Source: Enterobacteriaceae endosymbiont of Donacia marginata (GTDB taxonomy: Bacteria > Pseudomonadota > Gammaproteobacteria > Enterobacterales > Enterobacteriaceae). From it: a stretch of 64,000 nucleotides of DNA. The notes under the pieces are model-generated. The model was given only the letters and a program-made list of their open reading frames with translations. It was not told the DNA's origin and searched no databases. Shown here piece after piece: positions 8,963 to 18,182 of the stretch (positions are counted from its first letter, which is position 1; each line of letters opens with the position of its first letter). The translations under genes were made by a program, and so were the position numbers. The stretch lies in contig NZ_CP046184.1 of NCBI RefSeq assembly GCF_012567685.1, positions 398,407-462,406 on the forward strand, in the 5' to 3' direction.

Positions 8963-11245
8963 ATGAAACAAAATTTATTTGTTATAAAAAGAAATGGTTA
9001 TAAAGAATTAATAAATATAAATAAAATAAATTTACTATTATCACGGGCGGCAAAAAATTTACAAAAAATATCTTTATCACAAATAAAAAAACAATTATAT
9101 TTACAATTATATAATGAAATTAATACAACAAATATTCATAATATTTTAATTAAAATTACAGCAGATTTTATTTCAGAAACAAATCCTGATTATCAATATA
9201 TGGCAGCTAGATTAGCTATTTCATATTTGAGAAAAGAAGCGTATGGGACATTTATTCCTCCAAAATTATATGTTCATATTAAAAAAATGGTACATTTAAA
9301 AAAATATGATAAATTTCTTTTAAAAGAATATACAAAAAAAGATTTTTATTTAATGGAAAATTTTATTGATCATAATCGTGATATGAACTTTTCATATGCG
9401 GCAGTAAAACAATTAGAAGGAAAATATTTAGTTAAAAATAGAATTACAGGGAAAATATATGAAAGTGCACAATTTTTATATATATTAATTGCAGCTTGTT
9501 TATTTGCTAAATATCCATCTAATGAAAGAATAAATTATATAAAATTTTTTTATGATGCTATTTCTAAGTTTAAAATTTCTTTACCTACCCCAATTATGTC
9601 TGGTGTTAGAACATGTACTAAACAATTTAGTTCATGTATTTTAATTGAATGTGGAGATAATATTGATTCAATTAATGCTACCACTAGTAGTATAGTAAAA
9701 TATGTTTCTCAAAAAGCAGGTATTGGTATTAATGCAGGCCGAATTCGTGCAGTAGGTAGTCCAATTAGAAATGGAGAAGCATTACATACTGGATGTATTC
9801 CATTTTATAAACATTTTCAAACAGCAATTAAATCTTGTTCTCAAGGAGGTGTTAGAGGTGGAGCAGGAACATTATTTTATCCTTTATGGCATTTAGAAAT
9901 TACTAATTTATTAGTTTTAAAAAATAATAGAGGCATTGAAACTAATAGAGTTAGACATCTTGATTATGGAGTACAAATTAATAAATTATTATATCAACGT
10001 TTAATTAATGGAGAAATAATTACTTTATTTAGTCCTTCAGATGTTCCTGATTTATATGAATATTTTTTTTCAAATCAAAAAAAATTTAATGATCTTTATG
10101 AAAAATATGAAAAAAATATTAAAGTTAGAAAAAAAAAAATTAGTGCTGTAAATTTATTTTCGTTAATGATGCAAGAACGAACCTCAACAGGAAGAATATA
10201 TATTCAAAATGTTGATCATTGTAATACTCATTCTGCATTTAATCCTAAAATAGCTCCAATAAGACAATCAAATCTTTGTTTAGAAATTACTCTTCCTACA
10301 AAAATTTTACATAAAATTGATGATCCTAATGGCGAAATAGGATTGTGTACATTAGCTGCTATCAATTTAGGACAAATTAAAAATTTAAAAGAAATAAAAA
10401 AGTTATCAGATTTAATAGTAAGAGCATTAAATTGTTTATTAGATTATCAAAAATATTTAATTCCTGCTGCAAAAAATTCTGCCTTAGGTCGTAGGCCATT
10501 GGGTATAGGAGTAATTAATTTTGCATATTATTTGGCAAAAAATAATGTACGTTATTCTGATAATAGTGCAAATAATCTAACACATAAAACTTTTGAAACT
10601 ATACAATATTATTTATTAAAAGCATCTAATAATTTAGCTAAAATTAAAGGATCTTGTCCTTTATTTAAAGATACAAATTATTCAAAAGGAATATTACCTA
10701 TTGATACTTATAAAAAATTTATTGATAATCTTCATACAGAAAAATTACATTATAATTGGGAAAAATTAAGAAAAAATATAAAAAAATATGGATTACGTAA
10801 TTCTACCTTATCAGCTTTAATGCCATCTGAAACTTCTTCTCAAATATCTAATGCCACTAATGGTATTGAACCTCCCAGAGGATTTATTAGTATAAAAACA
10901 TCTAAGAATGGTATTTTAAAACAAGTAGTCCCTGAATTTTTAAAATTAAAAAAAAAATATGAATTACTATGGAATATACCTAATAATAACGGATATTTAA
11001 ATTTAATAGGAATAATGCAAAAATTTATTGATCAATCTATTTCTTCAAATATAAATTACGATCCTAGTCGTTTTAATAAAAATAAAATACCTATGCAACA
11101 ATTATTAAAAGATTTACTATTTTCATATAAATTAGGAATTAAAACTTTGTACTATCAAAATACTAGAGATGGAGCTAAAGATAATCAAAATGAAAACATA
11201 TTACAAAGTAATAATGGATGTGTAAATGGATCTTGTGTAATTTAA
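8963..11245 (+). CDS. nrdA: Ribonucleoside-diphosphate reductase 1, alpha subunit
   Basis: 760 residues (E. coli 761), closely matching from start to end. Class Ia reductase large subunit, which reduces NDPs to dNDPs. The N-terminal ATP-cone (about 1-95), the catalytic cysteines in QFSSCILIECGD (about 225), NLCLEITLP (about 439) and GLCTLAAINLG (about 462), the tyrosine pair in LYYQNTRDGA and the C-terminal shuttle cysteines 753 and 758 (GCVNGSC) are all present. It is followed by nrdB 34 bases later, one operon. The iron-sulfur protein YfaE that follows in E. coli is missing. Confidence 0.98.
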   Translation: MKQNLFVIKRNGYKELININKINLLLSRAAKNLQKISLSQIKKQLYLQLYNEINTTNIHNILIKITADFISETNPDYQYMAARLAISYLRKEAYGTFIPPKLYVHIKKMVHLKKYDKFLLKEYTKKDFYLMENFIDHNRDMNFSYAAVKQLEGKYLVKNRITGKIYESAQFLYILIAACLFAKYPSNERINYIKFFYDAISKFKISLPTPIMSGVRTCTKQFSSCILIECGDNIDSINATTSSIVKYVSQKAGIGINAGRIRAVGSPIRNGEALHTGCIPFYKHFQTAIKSCSQGGVRGGAGTLFYPLWHLEITNLLVLKNNRGIETNRVRHLDYGVQINKLLYQRLINGEIITLFSPSDVPDLYEYFFSNQKKFNDLYEKYEKNIKVRKKKISAVNLFSLMMQERTSTGRIYIQNVDHCNTHSAFNPKIAPIRQSNLCLEITLPTKILHKIDDPNGEIGLCTLAAINLGQIKNLKEIKKLSDLIVRALNCLLDYQKYLIPAAKNSALGRRPLGIGVINFAYYLAKNNVRYSDNSANNLTHKTFETIQYYLLKASNNLAKIKGSCPLFKDTNYSKGILPIDTYKKFIDNLHTEKLHYNWEKLRKNIKKYGLRNSTLSALMPSETSSQISNATNGIEPPRGFISIKTSKNGILKQVVPEFLKLKKKYELLWNIPNNNGYLNLIGIMQKFIDQSISSNINYDPSRFNKNKIPMQQLLKDLLFSYKLGIKTLYYQNTRDGAKDNQNENILQSNNGCVNGSCVI

Positions 11246-11279
11246 TTTTAAATAAATTTATTATTATTCGGATAATTAA

Positions 11280-12410
11280 ATGAGTTATACTACTTTTTCA
11301 AAAAAAAAAAATAATCAATTAAAAGAACCTATGTTTTTTGGTCAATCTGTAAATATTGCACGTTATGATCAACAAAAACATTATATATTTGAAAATTTAA
11401 TTGAAAAACAATTAAGTTTTTTTTGGAGACCTGAAGAAATAGATATATCATATGATCAGATCCACTATCAAAATTTACCAAAAAATGAAAAACATATATT
11501 TATTAGTAACCTAAAATATCAAACTTTATTAGATTCAATTCAAGGAAGAAGTCCTAATATAGCATTACTCCCCCTTGTTTCTATTCCAGAATTAGAAACG
11601 TGGATAGAAACATGGTCTTTTTTTGAAACAATACATTCTAGATCATATACACATATAATTAGAAATATCGTAAATGATCCATCAATAATTTTTGATGATA
11701 TTGTTACTAATAATAATATTATTCTTCGTACAAATGATATTATTAAATATTATGATGAATTAATTAAAACAACTAATTATTGGCATTTATTTGGTGAAGG
11801 TCATTTTATATTTGATAAAAAAAAAATAAATATTAATTTATATGATTTAAAAAAAAAATTATATTTATGTTTAATGAGTGTTAACATTTTAGAAGCTATA
11901 AGATTTTATGTAAGTTTTGCATGTTCATTTGCTTTTGCTGAAAGAGAATTAATGGAAGGTAATGCTAAAATTATTAGGTTAATAGCACGTGATGAATATT
12001 TACATTTAATAGGAACTCAATATATTATAAATATAATGCAAAAGGGTGAAGAAGATAAAGATATGGCAAAAATTGCAATTGAATGTCAAAAACAATGTTA
12101 TCAATTATTTCTTGATGCATCAATACAAGAACAAAAATGGGCAGAATATCTTTTTTGTAATGGATCAATGATTGGATTAAATAAAAATATTTTATGTAAA
12201 TATATTAAATATATTACTAATATTAGAATGGGAAAAGTTGGGTTAAAAAGTCCATTTTCTATAAAAAAAAATCCTATTCCATGGATTAATTCTTGGTTAA
12301 TATCAGATAACGTCCAAATGGCACCTCAAGAAGTAGAAGTAAGTTCTTATTTAATTGGACAAATTGATTCTACAGTAGATATTAAAAAATTTAAAAACTT
12401 TAAATTGTAA
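11280..12410 (+). CDS. nrdB: Ribonucleoside-diphosphate reductase 1, beta subunit
   Basis: 376 residues, the same length as E. coli NrdB. It houses the di-iron centre and tyrosyl radical. Visible elements are the radical tyrosine in [11 protein letters not shown] (about 122), the iron ligands in [26 protein letters not shown] and [12 protein letters not shown], and the C-terminal tail that docks on NrdA. It is the second gene of the nrdAB operon. A hairpin terminator follows. Confidence 0.98.
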   Translation: MSYTTFSKKKNNQLKEPMFFGQSVNIARYDQQKHYIFENLIEKQLSFFWRPEEIDISYDQIHYQNLPKNEKHIFISNLKYQTLLDSIQGRSPNIALLPLVSIPELETWIETWSFFETIHSRSYTHIIRNIVNDPSIIFDDIVTNNNIILRTNDIIKYYDELIKTTNYWHLFGEGHFIFDKKKININLYDLKKKLYLCLMSVNILEAIRFYVSFACSFAFAERELMEGNAKIIRLIARDEYLHLIGTQYIINIMQKGEEDKDMAKIAIECQKQCYQLFLDASIQEQKWAEYLFCNGSMIGLNKNILCKYIKYITNIRMGKVGLKSPFSIKKNPIPWINSWLISDNVQMAPQEVEVSSYLIGQIDSTVDIKKFKNFKL

Positions 12411-12424
12411 TTTTATTATTATTT

Positions 12425-12460
12425 TATGACTGTTATTTTATAAGTTATATAACAGTCATA
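12425..12460. terminator. Bidirectional terminator between nrdB and the antiporter gene
   Basis: Perfect 12-bp arms, TATGACTGTTAT (12425-12436) and its complement (12449-12460), with a 12-base loop. It lies between two convergent genes and can end both transcripts. Confidence 0.65.
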
Positions 12461-12476
12461 TTGTACTTTATTATCA

Positions 12477-13868
12477 TTATCTCATTAAAAAATATAAAGA
12501 ATAAAAAGATACTAATAATAAAATAAAACAAAAAAACTTTTCTATTTTATTTAAAAATAAAATATTTGGATTATTAATTTTAGTTAATACTAAAAATATT
12601 AGGCCAGGAATATATAAGACTAACGATAATAATAAATTTAAAAATCCTGCTGCATATAATAACCATATAGAATATATACAAGAACCTAATCCTATAAAAA
12701 TATTAAATTTATTTTTTTTTATAAAAGATATTTTTAATAAATATGCACCTACTAAAAAATATGGTACTAATATCATTTCAGATGCAATAGTTAATAATTT
12801 ATTATAATCTATTTTAGATATCCAGATTAATATTAAACATATTTGCATACTAATATTAGTAAACCATAAAGCATATGATGGCGCATTATTATCATTTTGT
12901 TTAGATAATATATTAGGAAATATATTATTTTTAGAAGCGATCCATGGAACTTCAGCTGCCATAATAGTCCAGCTTAAATAAGCTCCACATACTGATATAA
13001 TAAGTCCCATTGCAGTAAATAAATTACCAAATTTACCAATTAAAATTGTCATTATCCCTGCTATTGAAGGATTTTTCATGCTTGCTAGATCTATTCTATT
13101 CATAATCCCAAAAGATAATATAGTTACTAACAAATATATAAATAATGCAATAATTACTGCTAATAAAGTAGCTTTCCCTACATCATTTTTATTTTTTGCT
13201 CTAGATGATAAAATAACAGCACCTTCTACACCAATAAATACCCATAAAGTAATTAACATTGTATCTTTAATCTGTTTTAAAAGAGAATTATTTAAATAAT
13301 ATCCCATTAAATCTATTTTAAATGTTTTAAAATTAAAAACAACAAAAGATAAAATTATAAAGATACTTAAAGGTATTAATTTACATAATGTAGTTATTAT
13401 ATTAATAATAGATGCAGTTTGTGTTCCATTAAGTAATAAAAAATGAATTAACCATAATAAAATTGATGCTCCTAACATAGATTGCCATGTATTACCATTA
13501 CTAAAAATGGTATGTTTTGGCGTGTCAATAAAAAAACTAATAGCAGAAAAAACAATAACTAAATAAGAAACATTTGCAATAACAGCACATAACCAATATC
13601 CCCATGCTGAATAAAATCCAATTAAGTTGCCAAAACCATCTTTTGCATATGAAAAAATTCCTCCTTGAAGATTAGGTTTTATTTTATTTAATAATAATAA
13701 TGTTGTAGCCAAAAAAATAATACCAATCCCAGTAATTCCCCATCCTATTAATAAAGCAAAAGGTCCAGCAATAATAGCCATATTTTGGGGTAAACTAAAT
13801 ACTCCAGCTCCTAACATAGAACTAAGAACTAATGATGTAAGTGATATTAAATTTAATTTTTTATTCAA
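12477..13868 (-). CDS. arcD: Arginine/ornithine antiporter family protein (ArcD-like, APC superfamily)
   Basis: 463 residues with about twelve hydrophobic membrane segments. The first contains SSMLGAGVFSLPQNMA, the APC substrate-binding helix. The stretch IGFYSAWGYWLCAVIANVSYL and the LWVFIGVEGAVILSSRAKNKNDVGKAT region match ArcD/YdgI arginine:ornithine antiporters very closely. It probably exchanges external arginine (or another basic amino acid) for internal ornithine across the inner membrane. It stands alone and convergent with nrdB; no arginine deiminase genes lie nearby, so the arcABC context is lost. Exact substrate is inferred from family resemblance only. Confidence 0.85.
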   Translation of the reverse strand: MNKKLNLISLTSLVLSSMLGAGVFSLPQNMAIIAGPFALLIGWGITGIGIIFLATTLLLLNKIKPNLQGGIFSYAKDGFGNLIGFYSAWGYWLCAVIANVSYLVIVFSAISFFIDTPKHTIFSNGNTWQSMLGASILLWLIHFLLLNGTQTASIINIITTLCKLIPLSIFIILSFVVFNFKTFKIDLMGYYLNNSLLKQIKDTMLITLWVFIGVEGAVILSSRAKNKNDVGKATLLAVIIALFIYLLVTILSFGIMNRIDLASMKNPSIAGIMTILIGKFGNLFTAMGLIISVCGAYLSWTIMAAEVPWIASKNNIFPNILSKQNDNNAPSYALWFTNISMQICLILIWISKIDYNKLLTIASEMILVPYFLVGAYLLKISFIKKNKFNIFIGLGSCIYSIWLLYAAGFLNLLLSLVLYIPGLIFLVLTKINNPNILFLNKIEKFFCFILLLVSFYSLYFLMR

Positions 13869-13966
13869 AATAATTCCTTTTTTATAAAATTATTAATTTT
13901 AATTAATTATTTTTTAAATTTAAATTAGAAATTAAAAATTTAGTTAAAAATAAAAAATATTATTTT

Positions 13967-14716
13967 TTATACTGGATTAGGTATATTAATAAAATTAGCA
14001 TTTAATTTAAATTTTTTTTTTAACCAATTACCTAACATAATAACACCACCTTTTTCAGTTGCATGATGACCAGCACTAATAAAATGAATTTTATTTTCGT
14101 TAGCAATATGAAAATTCATTTCAGATACTTCTCCTGTAATAAAAACATCTATATTATAGTTTATAACTTCTTCTAAAAATTTTTGTCCTGCTCCACTGCA
14201 CCAAGCAATTTTATAAATTTTTTTTGGCGCATTTTCTCCAAAATGTAATGGAGTTCTATTTAATTTATTTTTTATAATAAAAAGAAATTCTTTTATACTA
14301 ATTTTATTTTTTAAATATCCATAAAAAACAAAAGGATTAATTTTACCTTTAAAATTTATATCTAAAATTTTAGATAAATAAATATTATTTCCTATTTTGT
14401 GATTAATATCTAAAGGAAGATGCCAACTATATAAATTAATATTATTTTTTAAAATTGTAAATATTCTTTTTTTTTTAGATCCTTTAATTATTAAAGATTC
14501 ATTATTCCAAAAATATCCATGATGAACTATAATAGCATCTGCTTTAAATTTTACAGCAATATCTAATAATTTTTGACAAGCACTAACACCCATTATAATA
14601 TTTTTTATATATTTTTTGCCTTCTATTTGTAATCCATTCGGTATATAATCTTGTATACTAAAATTAGTATTTAATTTATTATTAATAATAATTTCTAATT
14701 CTTTATTTTTTATCAT
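13967..14716 (-). CDS. ybgI: YbgI, NIF3-family metal-binding protein
   Basis: 249 residues (E. coli 247). It matches the toroidal di-metal NIF3/DUF34 family throughout: DYIPNGLQIEG, the metal-binding HHGYFW (near 66), SWHLPLDINHKIGNN, DVFITGEVSEMNFH and AGHHATEKGG near the C-terminus. The biochemical role is unsettled; the family is often labelled GTP cyclohydrolase 1 type 2 without proof. Persistence in such a reduced genome suggests an important housekeeping role. It is transcribed away from ffh, with a divergent A/T-rich promoter region between. Confidence 0.95.
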   Translation of the reverse strand: MIKNKELEIIINNKLNTNFSIQDYIPNGLQIEGKKYIKNIIMGVSACQKLLDIAVKFKADAIIVHHGYFWNNESLIIKGSKKKRIFTILKNNINLYSWHLPLDINHKIGNNIYLSKILDINFKGKINPFVFYGYLKNKISIKEFLFIIKNKLNRTPLHFGENAPKKIYKIAWCSGAGQKFLEEVINYNIDVFITGEVSEMNFHIANENKIHFISAGHHATEKGGVIMLGNWLKKKFKLNANFINIPNPV

Positions 14717-14846
14717 TTTATTTTATGAAAATTTATTTTATTTTTAAAATAAATTTATGTTTTTTAGTCTTAGGAAATTAATAATTAATTTTTTAAATTA
14801 AAACAATACTTTTTGAAAAAAAATAAAATTTATGTGAGGAATGTAA

Positions 14847-16220
14847 ATGTTTGAAAATTTAAGTAATAAATTATCTAAAATATTATCAAGAATTAGAAAT
14901 TATGGACGTTTAACAGAAAAAAATATTAAAGATACTTTAGATGAAATATATATTAATCTATTAGAAGCTGATGTTGCATTAGAAGTAACTAAAGATTTTA
15001 TTAAAAAAATTAAAAAAGAAGCTATTGGTAAAAAAATTAATAATAATTTTACTCCAGGACAAGAATTTATAAAATTAATACATAAGAATTTAATAAAAAT
15101 AATGGATTCTTCTGATAAAAATATTAATCTTGCAATTCAACCTCCCGCGGTAATATTATTTATCGGACTACAAGGTGTAGGTAAAACAACGAGTGTTATA
15201 AAATTAGCATATTTTTTAAAAAAAAAATATAAAAAAAAGGTCTTAGTAGCATCAACAGACATATATAGACCAGCTGCGATACAACAATTAAATATTTTAG
15301 CACAAAGTGTAAAAATTAATTTTTTTAAAATAAATTCAGATATGTCTCCAATAGAAATATCTAAAAATGTATTAAATTATGCTAAGACAAACTTTTATGA
15401 TATTCTAATTATAGATACAGCAGGTAGATTACATATTGATAATAAAATGATGAAAGAAATAAAAAATATTTCTAATTTATTATCTCCTATAGAAATTTTA
15501 TTCGTTATAGATGCAATGACAGGACAAGATTCAATTAATAGTGCTAAAAAATTTAATGAATTATTACCAATAACAGGAATTTTTTTAACTAAAGCAGATA
15601 GTGATACTAGAGGAGGAGCTTTTTTATCTACAAAATATATTATAAAAAAACCTATTAAATTTGTTGGTAATGGGGAAAAAATAAATAATATTGCAATATT
15701 TTCCCCTGAAATAATTGCTGCTAAAATTTTAGGCATGTCTTCTGAATTAAATATTATTGAGAATATTAAAAAAAAAATTAATTTAAAAAAAAATCAAGAA
15801 ATAATTAATAAATTAAAAAGTAAAAAAACATTAAATTTAAAAGATTTTTTAGACCAATTAGAACAAATAAAATCAATAGGTAATAAAAATATTTCGTTTT
15901 TATTAAATAAAATGAAGATAAATAATATTCAGTATCCTATAAATCCTATAATTAATATTATGAATATAGATAATTCAACTATAAATAATATTAAAGCAAT
16001 AATGCAATCTATGACTACTCTAGAAAAAGAAAATGTCGATATACTTAATTACTCTAGAAAAAAAAGAATATCATTAGGATCAGGAGTATCTATTTTAAAA
16101 ATAAATGTTATACTAAAACAATATAATCAAATGAAATTAATTAATAAAAAAATGAAAAAAAATAATAATATTAATAAAATAATAAAATATGTAAAAAATT
16201 TTTTTAATTTTAAAAAATAG
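14847..16220 (+). CDS. ffh: Signal recognition particle protein Ffh
   Basis: 457 residues (E. coli 453). N and G domains are intact: GLQGVGKTTS (P-loop), DIYRPAAIQQL, DTAGRLHID and the TKAD specificity motif. It binds 4.5S RNA and signal sequences of nascent inner-membrane proteins. The M domain is present (RKKRISLGSG for RNA binding), but its methionine-rich groove segment is changed: E. coli GGMASLMGKLPGM corresponds to GNKNISFLLNKMKI, and the Met-rich tail is Asn/Lys/Ile-rich. It is followed by rpsP eight bases later, first of the ffh-rpsP-rimM-trmD-rplS cluster. GAGGAATG precedes the start. Confidence 0.96.
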   Translation: MFENLSNKLSKILSRIRNYGRLTEKNIKDTLDEIYINLLEADVALEVTKDFIKKIKKEAIGKKINNNFTPGQEFIKLIHKNLIKIMDSSDKNINLAIQPPAVILFIGLQGVGKTTSVIKLAYFLKKKYKKKVLVASTDIYRPAAIQQLNILAQSVKINFFKINSDMSPIEISKNVLNYAKTNFYDILIIDTAGRLHIDNKMMKEIKNISNLLSPIEILFVIDAMTGQDSINSAKKFNELLPITGIFLTKADSDTRGGAFLSTKYIIKKPIKFVGNGEKINNIAIFSPEIIAAKILGMSSELNIIENIKKKINLKKNQEIINKLKSKKTLNLKDFLDQLEQIKSIGNKNISFLLNKMKINNIQYPINPIINIMNIDNSTINNIKAIMQSMTTLEKENVDILNYSRKKRISLGSGVSILKINVILKQYNQMKLINKKMKKNNNINKIIKYVKNFFNFKK

Positions 16221-16228
16221 GAATAAAT

Positions 16229-16468
16229 ATGATTAAAATTAGATTATCTAGAAAAGGAATAAAAAAAAAACCTTTTTATAAAATAATTGTTACTGATAGT
16301 AGAAATTCTAGAGATGGCCGTTTTATAGAAAAATTAGGTTATTTTAATCCTTTTAACTCTAAAAAAAATTCTAAAAAAAAAATAATAACATTTAATAAAG
16401 ATAGAATTAATTTTTGGTTATCTAAAGGTGCTATTCTCTCAAAAAGAGTACATAGTTTAATAAAATAA
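16229..16468 (+). CDS. rpsP: 30S ribosomal protein S16
   Basis: 79 residues (E. coli 82). It starts MIKIRLSRKGIKKKPFYKI, with VTDSRNSRDGRFIEKLGYFNP, the classic S16 core, and ends with the FWLSKGAILSKRV segment. It assembles early into the 30S body. It is tightly packed between ffh and rimM, as in E. coli. Confidence 0.97.
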   Translation: MIKIRLSRKGIKKKPFYKIIVTDSRNSRDGRFIEKLGYFNPFNSKKNSKKKIITFNKDRINFWLSKGAILSKRVHSLIK

Positions 16469-16484
16469 ATTTATAAATTTATTC

Positions 16485-17003
16485 ATGAATCTTTTAAATA
16501 AAAAAATAATTTTAGGTAAATTTGGTAAAATTTATGGTATTAAAGGATGGATTAGATTATTTTCTTATACTGAAGACAAAAAAAATATTTTTTTATATAA
16601 AAAATTATTTATTATTAATCATATGAAAGATATTTTTTTTATAAAATTTAATAAATATAAAAATAAAAAAAAATATTTTATTGTTCAGATTAATAATCTT
16701 TATAAAAATCAAGATACTATTAAATTTATTAATCATAAAATTTATATTTTTAAAAATGAATTAATAAAATATAAAAAAAAAAAAGAATATTATTGGCATG
16801 ATATAATTGGATGTTATATATTAAATAATAAAATTTATTTAGGTAAAGTTATCAATATAGTGACGACCAAATTATATGATATACTTATTATTCAACCTAA
16901 TAACTTATATATAAAAAAAAAAATATTAATTCCTTTTATTGAACCTCATATAATTAAAAATATAGATTTAATTAATAATATTATTAAAGTAAATTGGAAT
17001 TAA
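16485..17003 (+). CDS. rimM: RimM, 16S rRNA processing / 30S maturation factor
   Basis: 172 residues (E. coli 182). The N-terminal RimM domain is marked by ILGKFGKIYGIKGWIRLFSYTE, and the C-terminal PRC-barrel by EYYWHDIIGCYI...LGKVINIV and ILIPFIEPHIIK. It binds S19 during head assembly of the 30S subunit. The middle is Lys/Asn/Ile-rich but no motif is missing. Third gene of the rpsP-rimM-trmD-rplS operon. Confidence 0.94.
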   Translation: MNLLNKKIILGKFGKIYGIKGWIRLFSYTEDKKNIFLYKKLFIINHMKDIFFIKFNKYKNKKKYFIVQINNLYKNQDTIKFINHKIYIFKNELIKYKKKKEYYWHDIIGCYILNNKIYLGKVINIVTTKLYDILIIQPNNLYIKKKILIPFIEPHIIKNIDLINNIIKVNWN

Positions 17004-17030
17004 TAATTTTAAAACAAAAAAATAACAATT

Positions 17031-17789
17031 ATGTGGATTAGTATTATTAGTTTATTTCCAGAGATGTTTAAAACATATATAAAATATGGATTAATTAATA
17101 AGAGTATAAAAAAAAAATTACTAAATATTAGTTTTTGGAATCCTAGAGATTTTATAAAAAATAAATTTAGTAAAATAGATTCTAATATTTATGGAGGTGG
17201 GGGAGGAATTATATTAAAAGCAGAACCATTAATAAAATCTATTTATAAAGCAAAAATAGAGATGAAAAATAATGTTAAAATAATTTATCTATCTCCCCAA
17301 GGTAAAAAAATTAATATTTCTTATATTAAAAAATTATTATCATATAATAAAATGATATTTATTTGTGGAAGATATAAAGGGATAGATGAACGGGTTATTA
17401 ATAATTTTGTAGATGAAGAAGTATCTATTGGTGATTATATTTTAAGTGGAGGAGAATTACCTGCGATGATATTATTAGATACAATAGTAAGACAAATACC
17501 AGGTGTATTAAATAATATGTCATCTAGTCAGACTGATTCTTTTTTTAATAATGGTTTATTAGATGCTCCTAATTATACTTATCCGAAAGTACTTAAAAAT
17601 TTAAAAAAAAATACTGTACCATCTATATTATTATCAGGAAACCATAAAAAAATAAAAGAATGGAAATTACAACAATCTTTAGGAATAACTTGGTTAAAAA
17701 GACCTGATTTATTAAGAAAAAAAAAACTAACAAAAAAAGAAAAAATTTTATTTCAAAATTTTAAAAAATATTATTTTAAAAACAAATAA
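17031..17789 (+). CDS. trmD: tRNA (guanine-37-N1)-methyltransferase
   Basis: 252 residues (E. coli 255). It starts [13 protein letters not shown]. The knot that binds S-adenosylmethionine is clear in [24 protein letters not shown] and [15 protein letters not shown]. The catalytic Asp lies in GLLDAPNYT and the partner Arg in VRQIPGVL. It methylates G37 next to the anticodon, preventing frameshifts, and is essential in most bacteria. Member of the rpsP operon; rplS follows immediately. Confidence 0.97.
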   Translation: MWISIISLFPEMFKTYIKYGLINKSIKKKLLNISFWNPRDFIKNKFSKIDSNIYGGGGGIILKAEPLIKSIYKAKIEMKNNVKIIYLSPQGKKINISYIKKLLSYNKMIFICGRYKGIDERVINNFVDEEVSIGDYILSGGELPAMILLDTIVRQIPGVLNNMSSSQTDSFFNNGLLDAPNYTYPKVLKNLKKNTVPSILLSGNHKKIKEWKLQQSLGITWLKRPDLLRKKKLTKKEKILFQNFKKYYFKNK

Positions 17790-17805
17790 TTTTATGGAGT
17801 TAAAA

Positions 17806-18162
17806 ATGAATAATATCATTTCTTATGTAGAAAAAGAACAAATAAAAAATTATAATAAATATCCTATATTTAGATCTGGAGATACATTAGAAATAAAAAT
17901 TTGGGTTGTTGAAGGTTTAAAAAAAAGACTTCAAACTTTTGAAGGTATTGTTATTTCTTTAGTTAAAAGAAATAGTTTTAATTGTTCTTTTACAATTAGA
18001 AAATTATCCAATGGTATTGGAGTAGAACGAGTTTTCCCTTTATATTCTAAAATAATTAATTCTATTATAATAAAAAAAACAGGTCATGTAAGAAAAGCAA
18101 AGTTGTATTATTTACGAAAATTAACAGGTAAAGCAGCTAGAATTAAAGAAAGATTACTTTAA
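17806..18162 (+). CDS. rplS: 50S ribosomal protein L19
   Basis: 118 residues from the chosen start (E. coli 115). I prefer ATG at 17806 over the in-frame ATG at 17794, because 17806 aligns with the family start ([14 protein letters not shown]) and has GGAG at 17796-17799. Core motifs are [34 protein letters not shown] and the C-terminal [20 protein letters not shown]. It lies at the 30S-50S interface. Last gene of its operon, convergent with recD. Confidence 0.96.
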   Translation: MNNIISYVEKEQIKNYNKYPIFRSGDTLEIKIWVVEGLKKRLQTFEGIVISLVKRNSFNCSFTIRKLSNGIGVERVFPLYSKIINSIIIKKTGHVRKAKLYYLRKLTGKAARIKERLL

Positions 18163-18182
18163 AAAATTTAAAATAAAACAAA

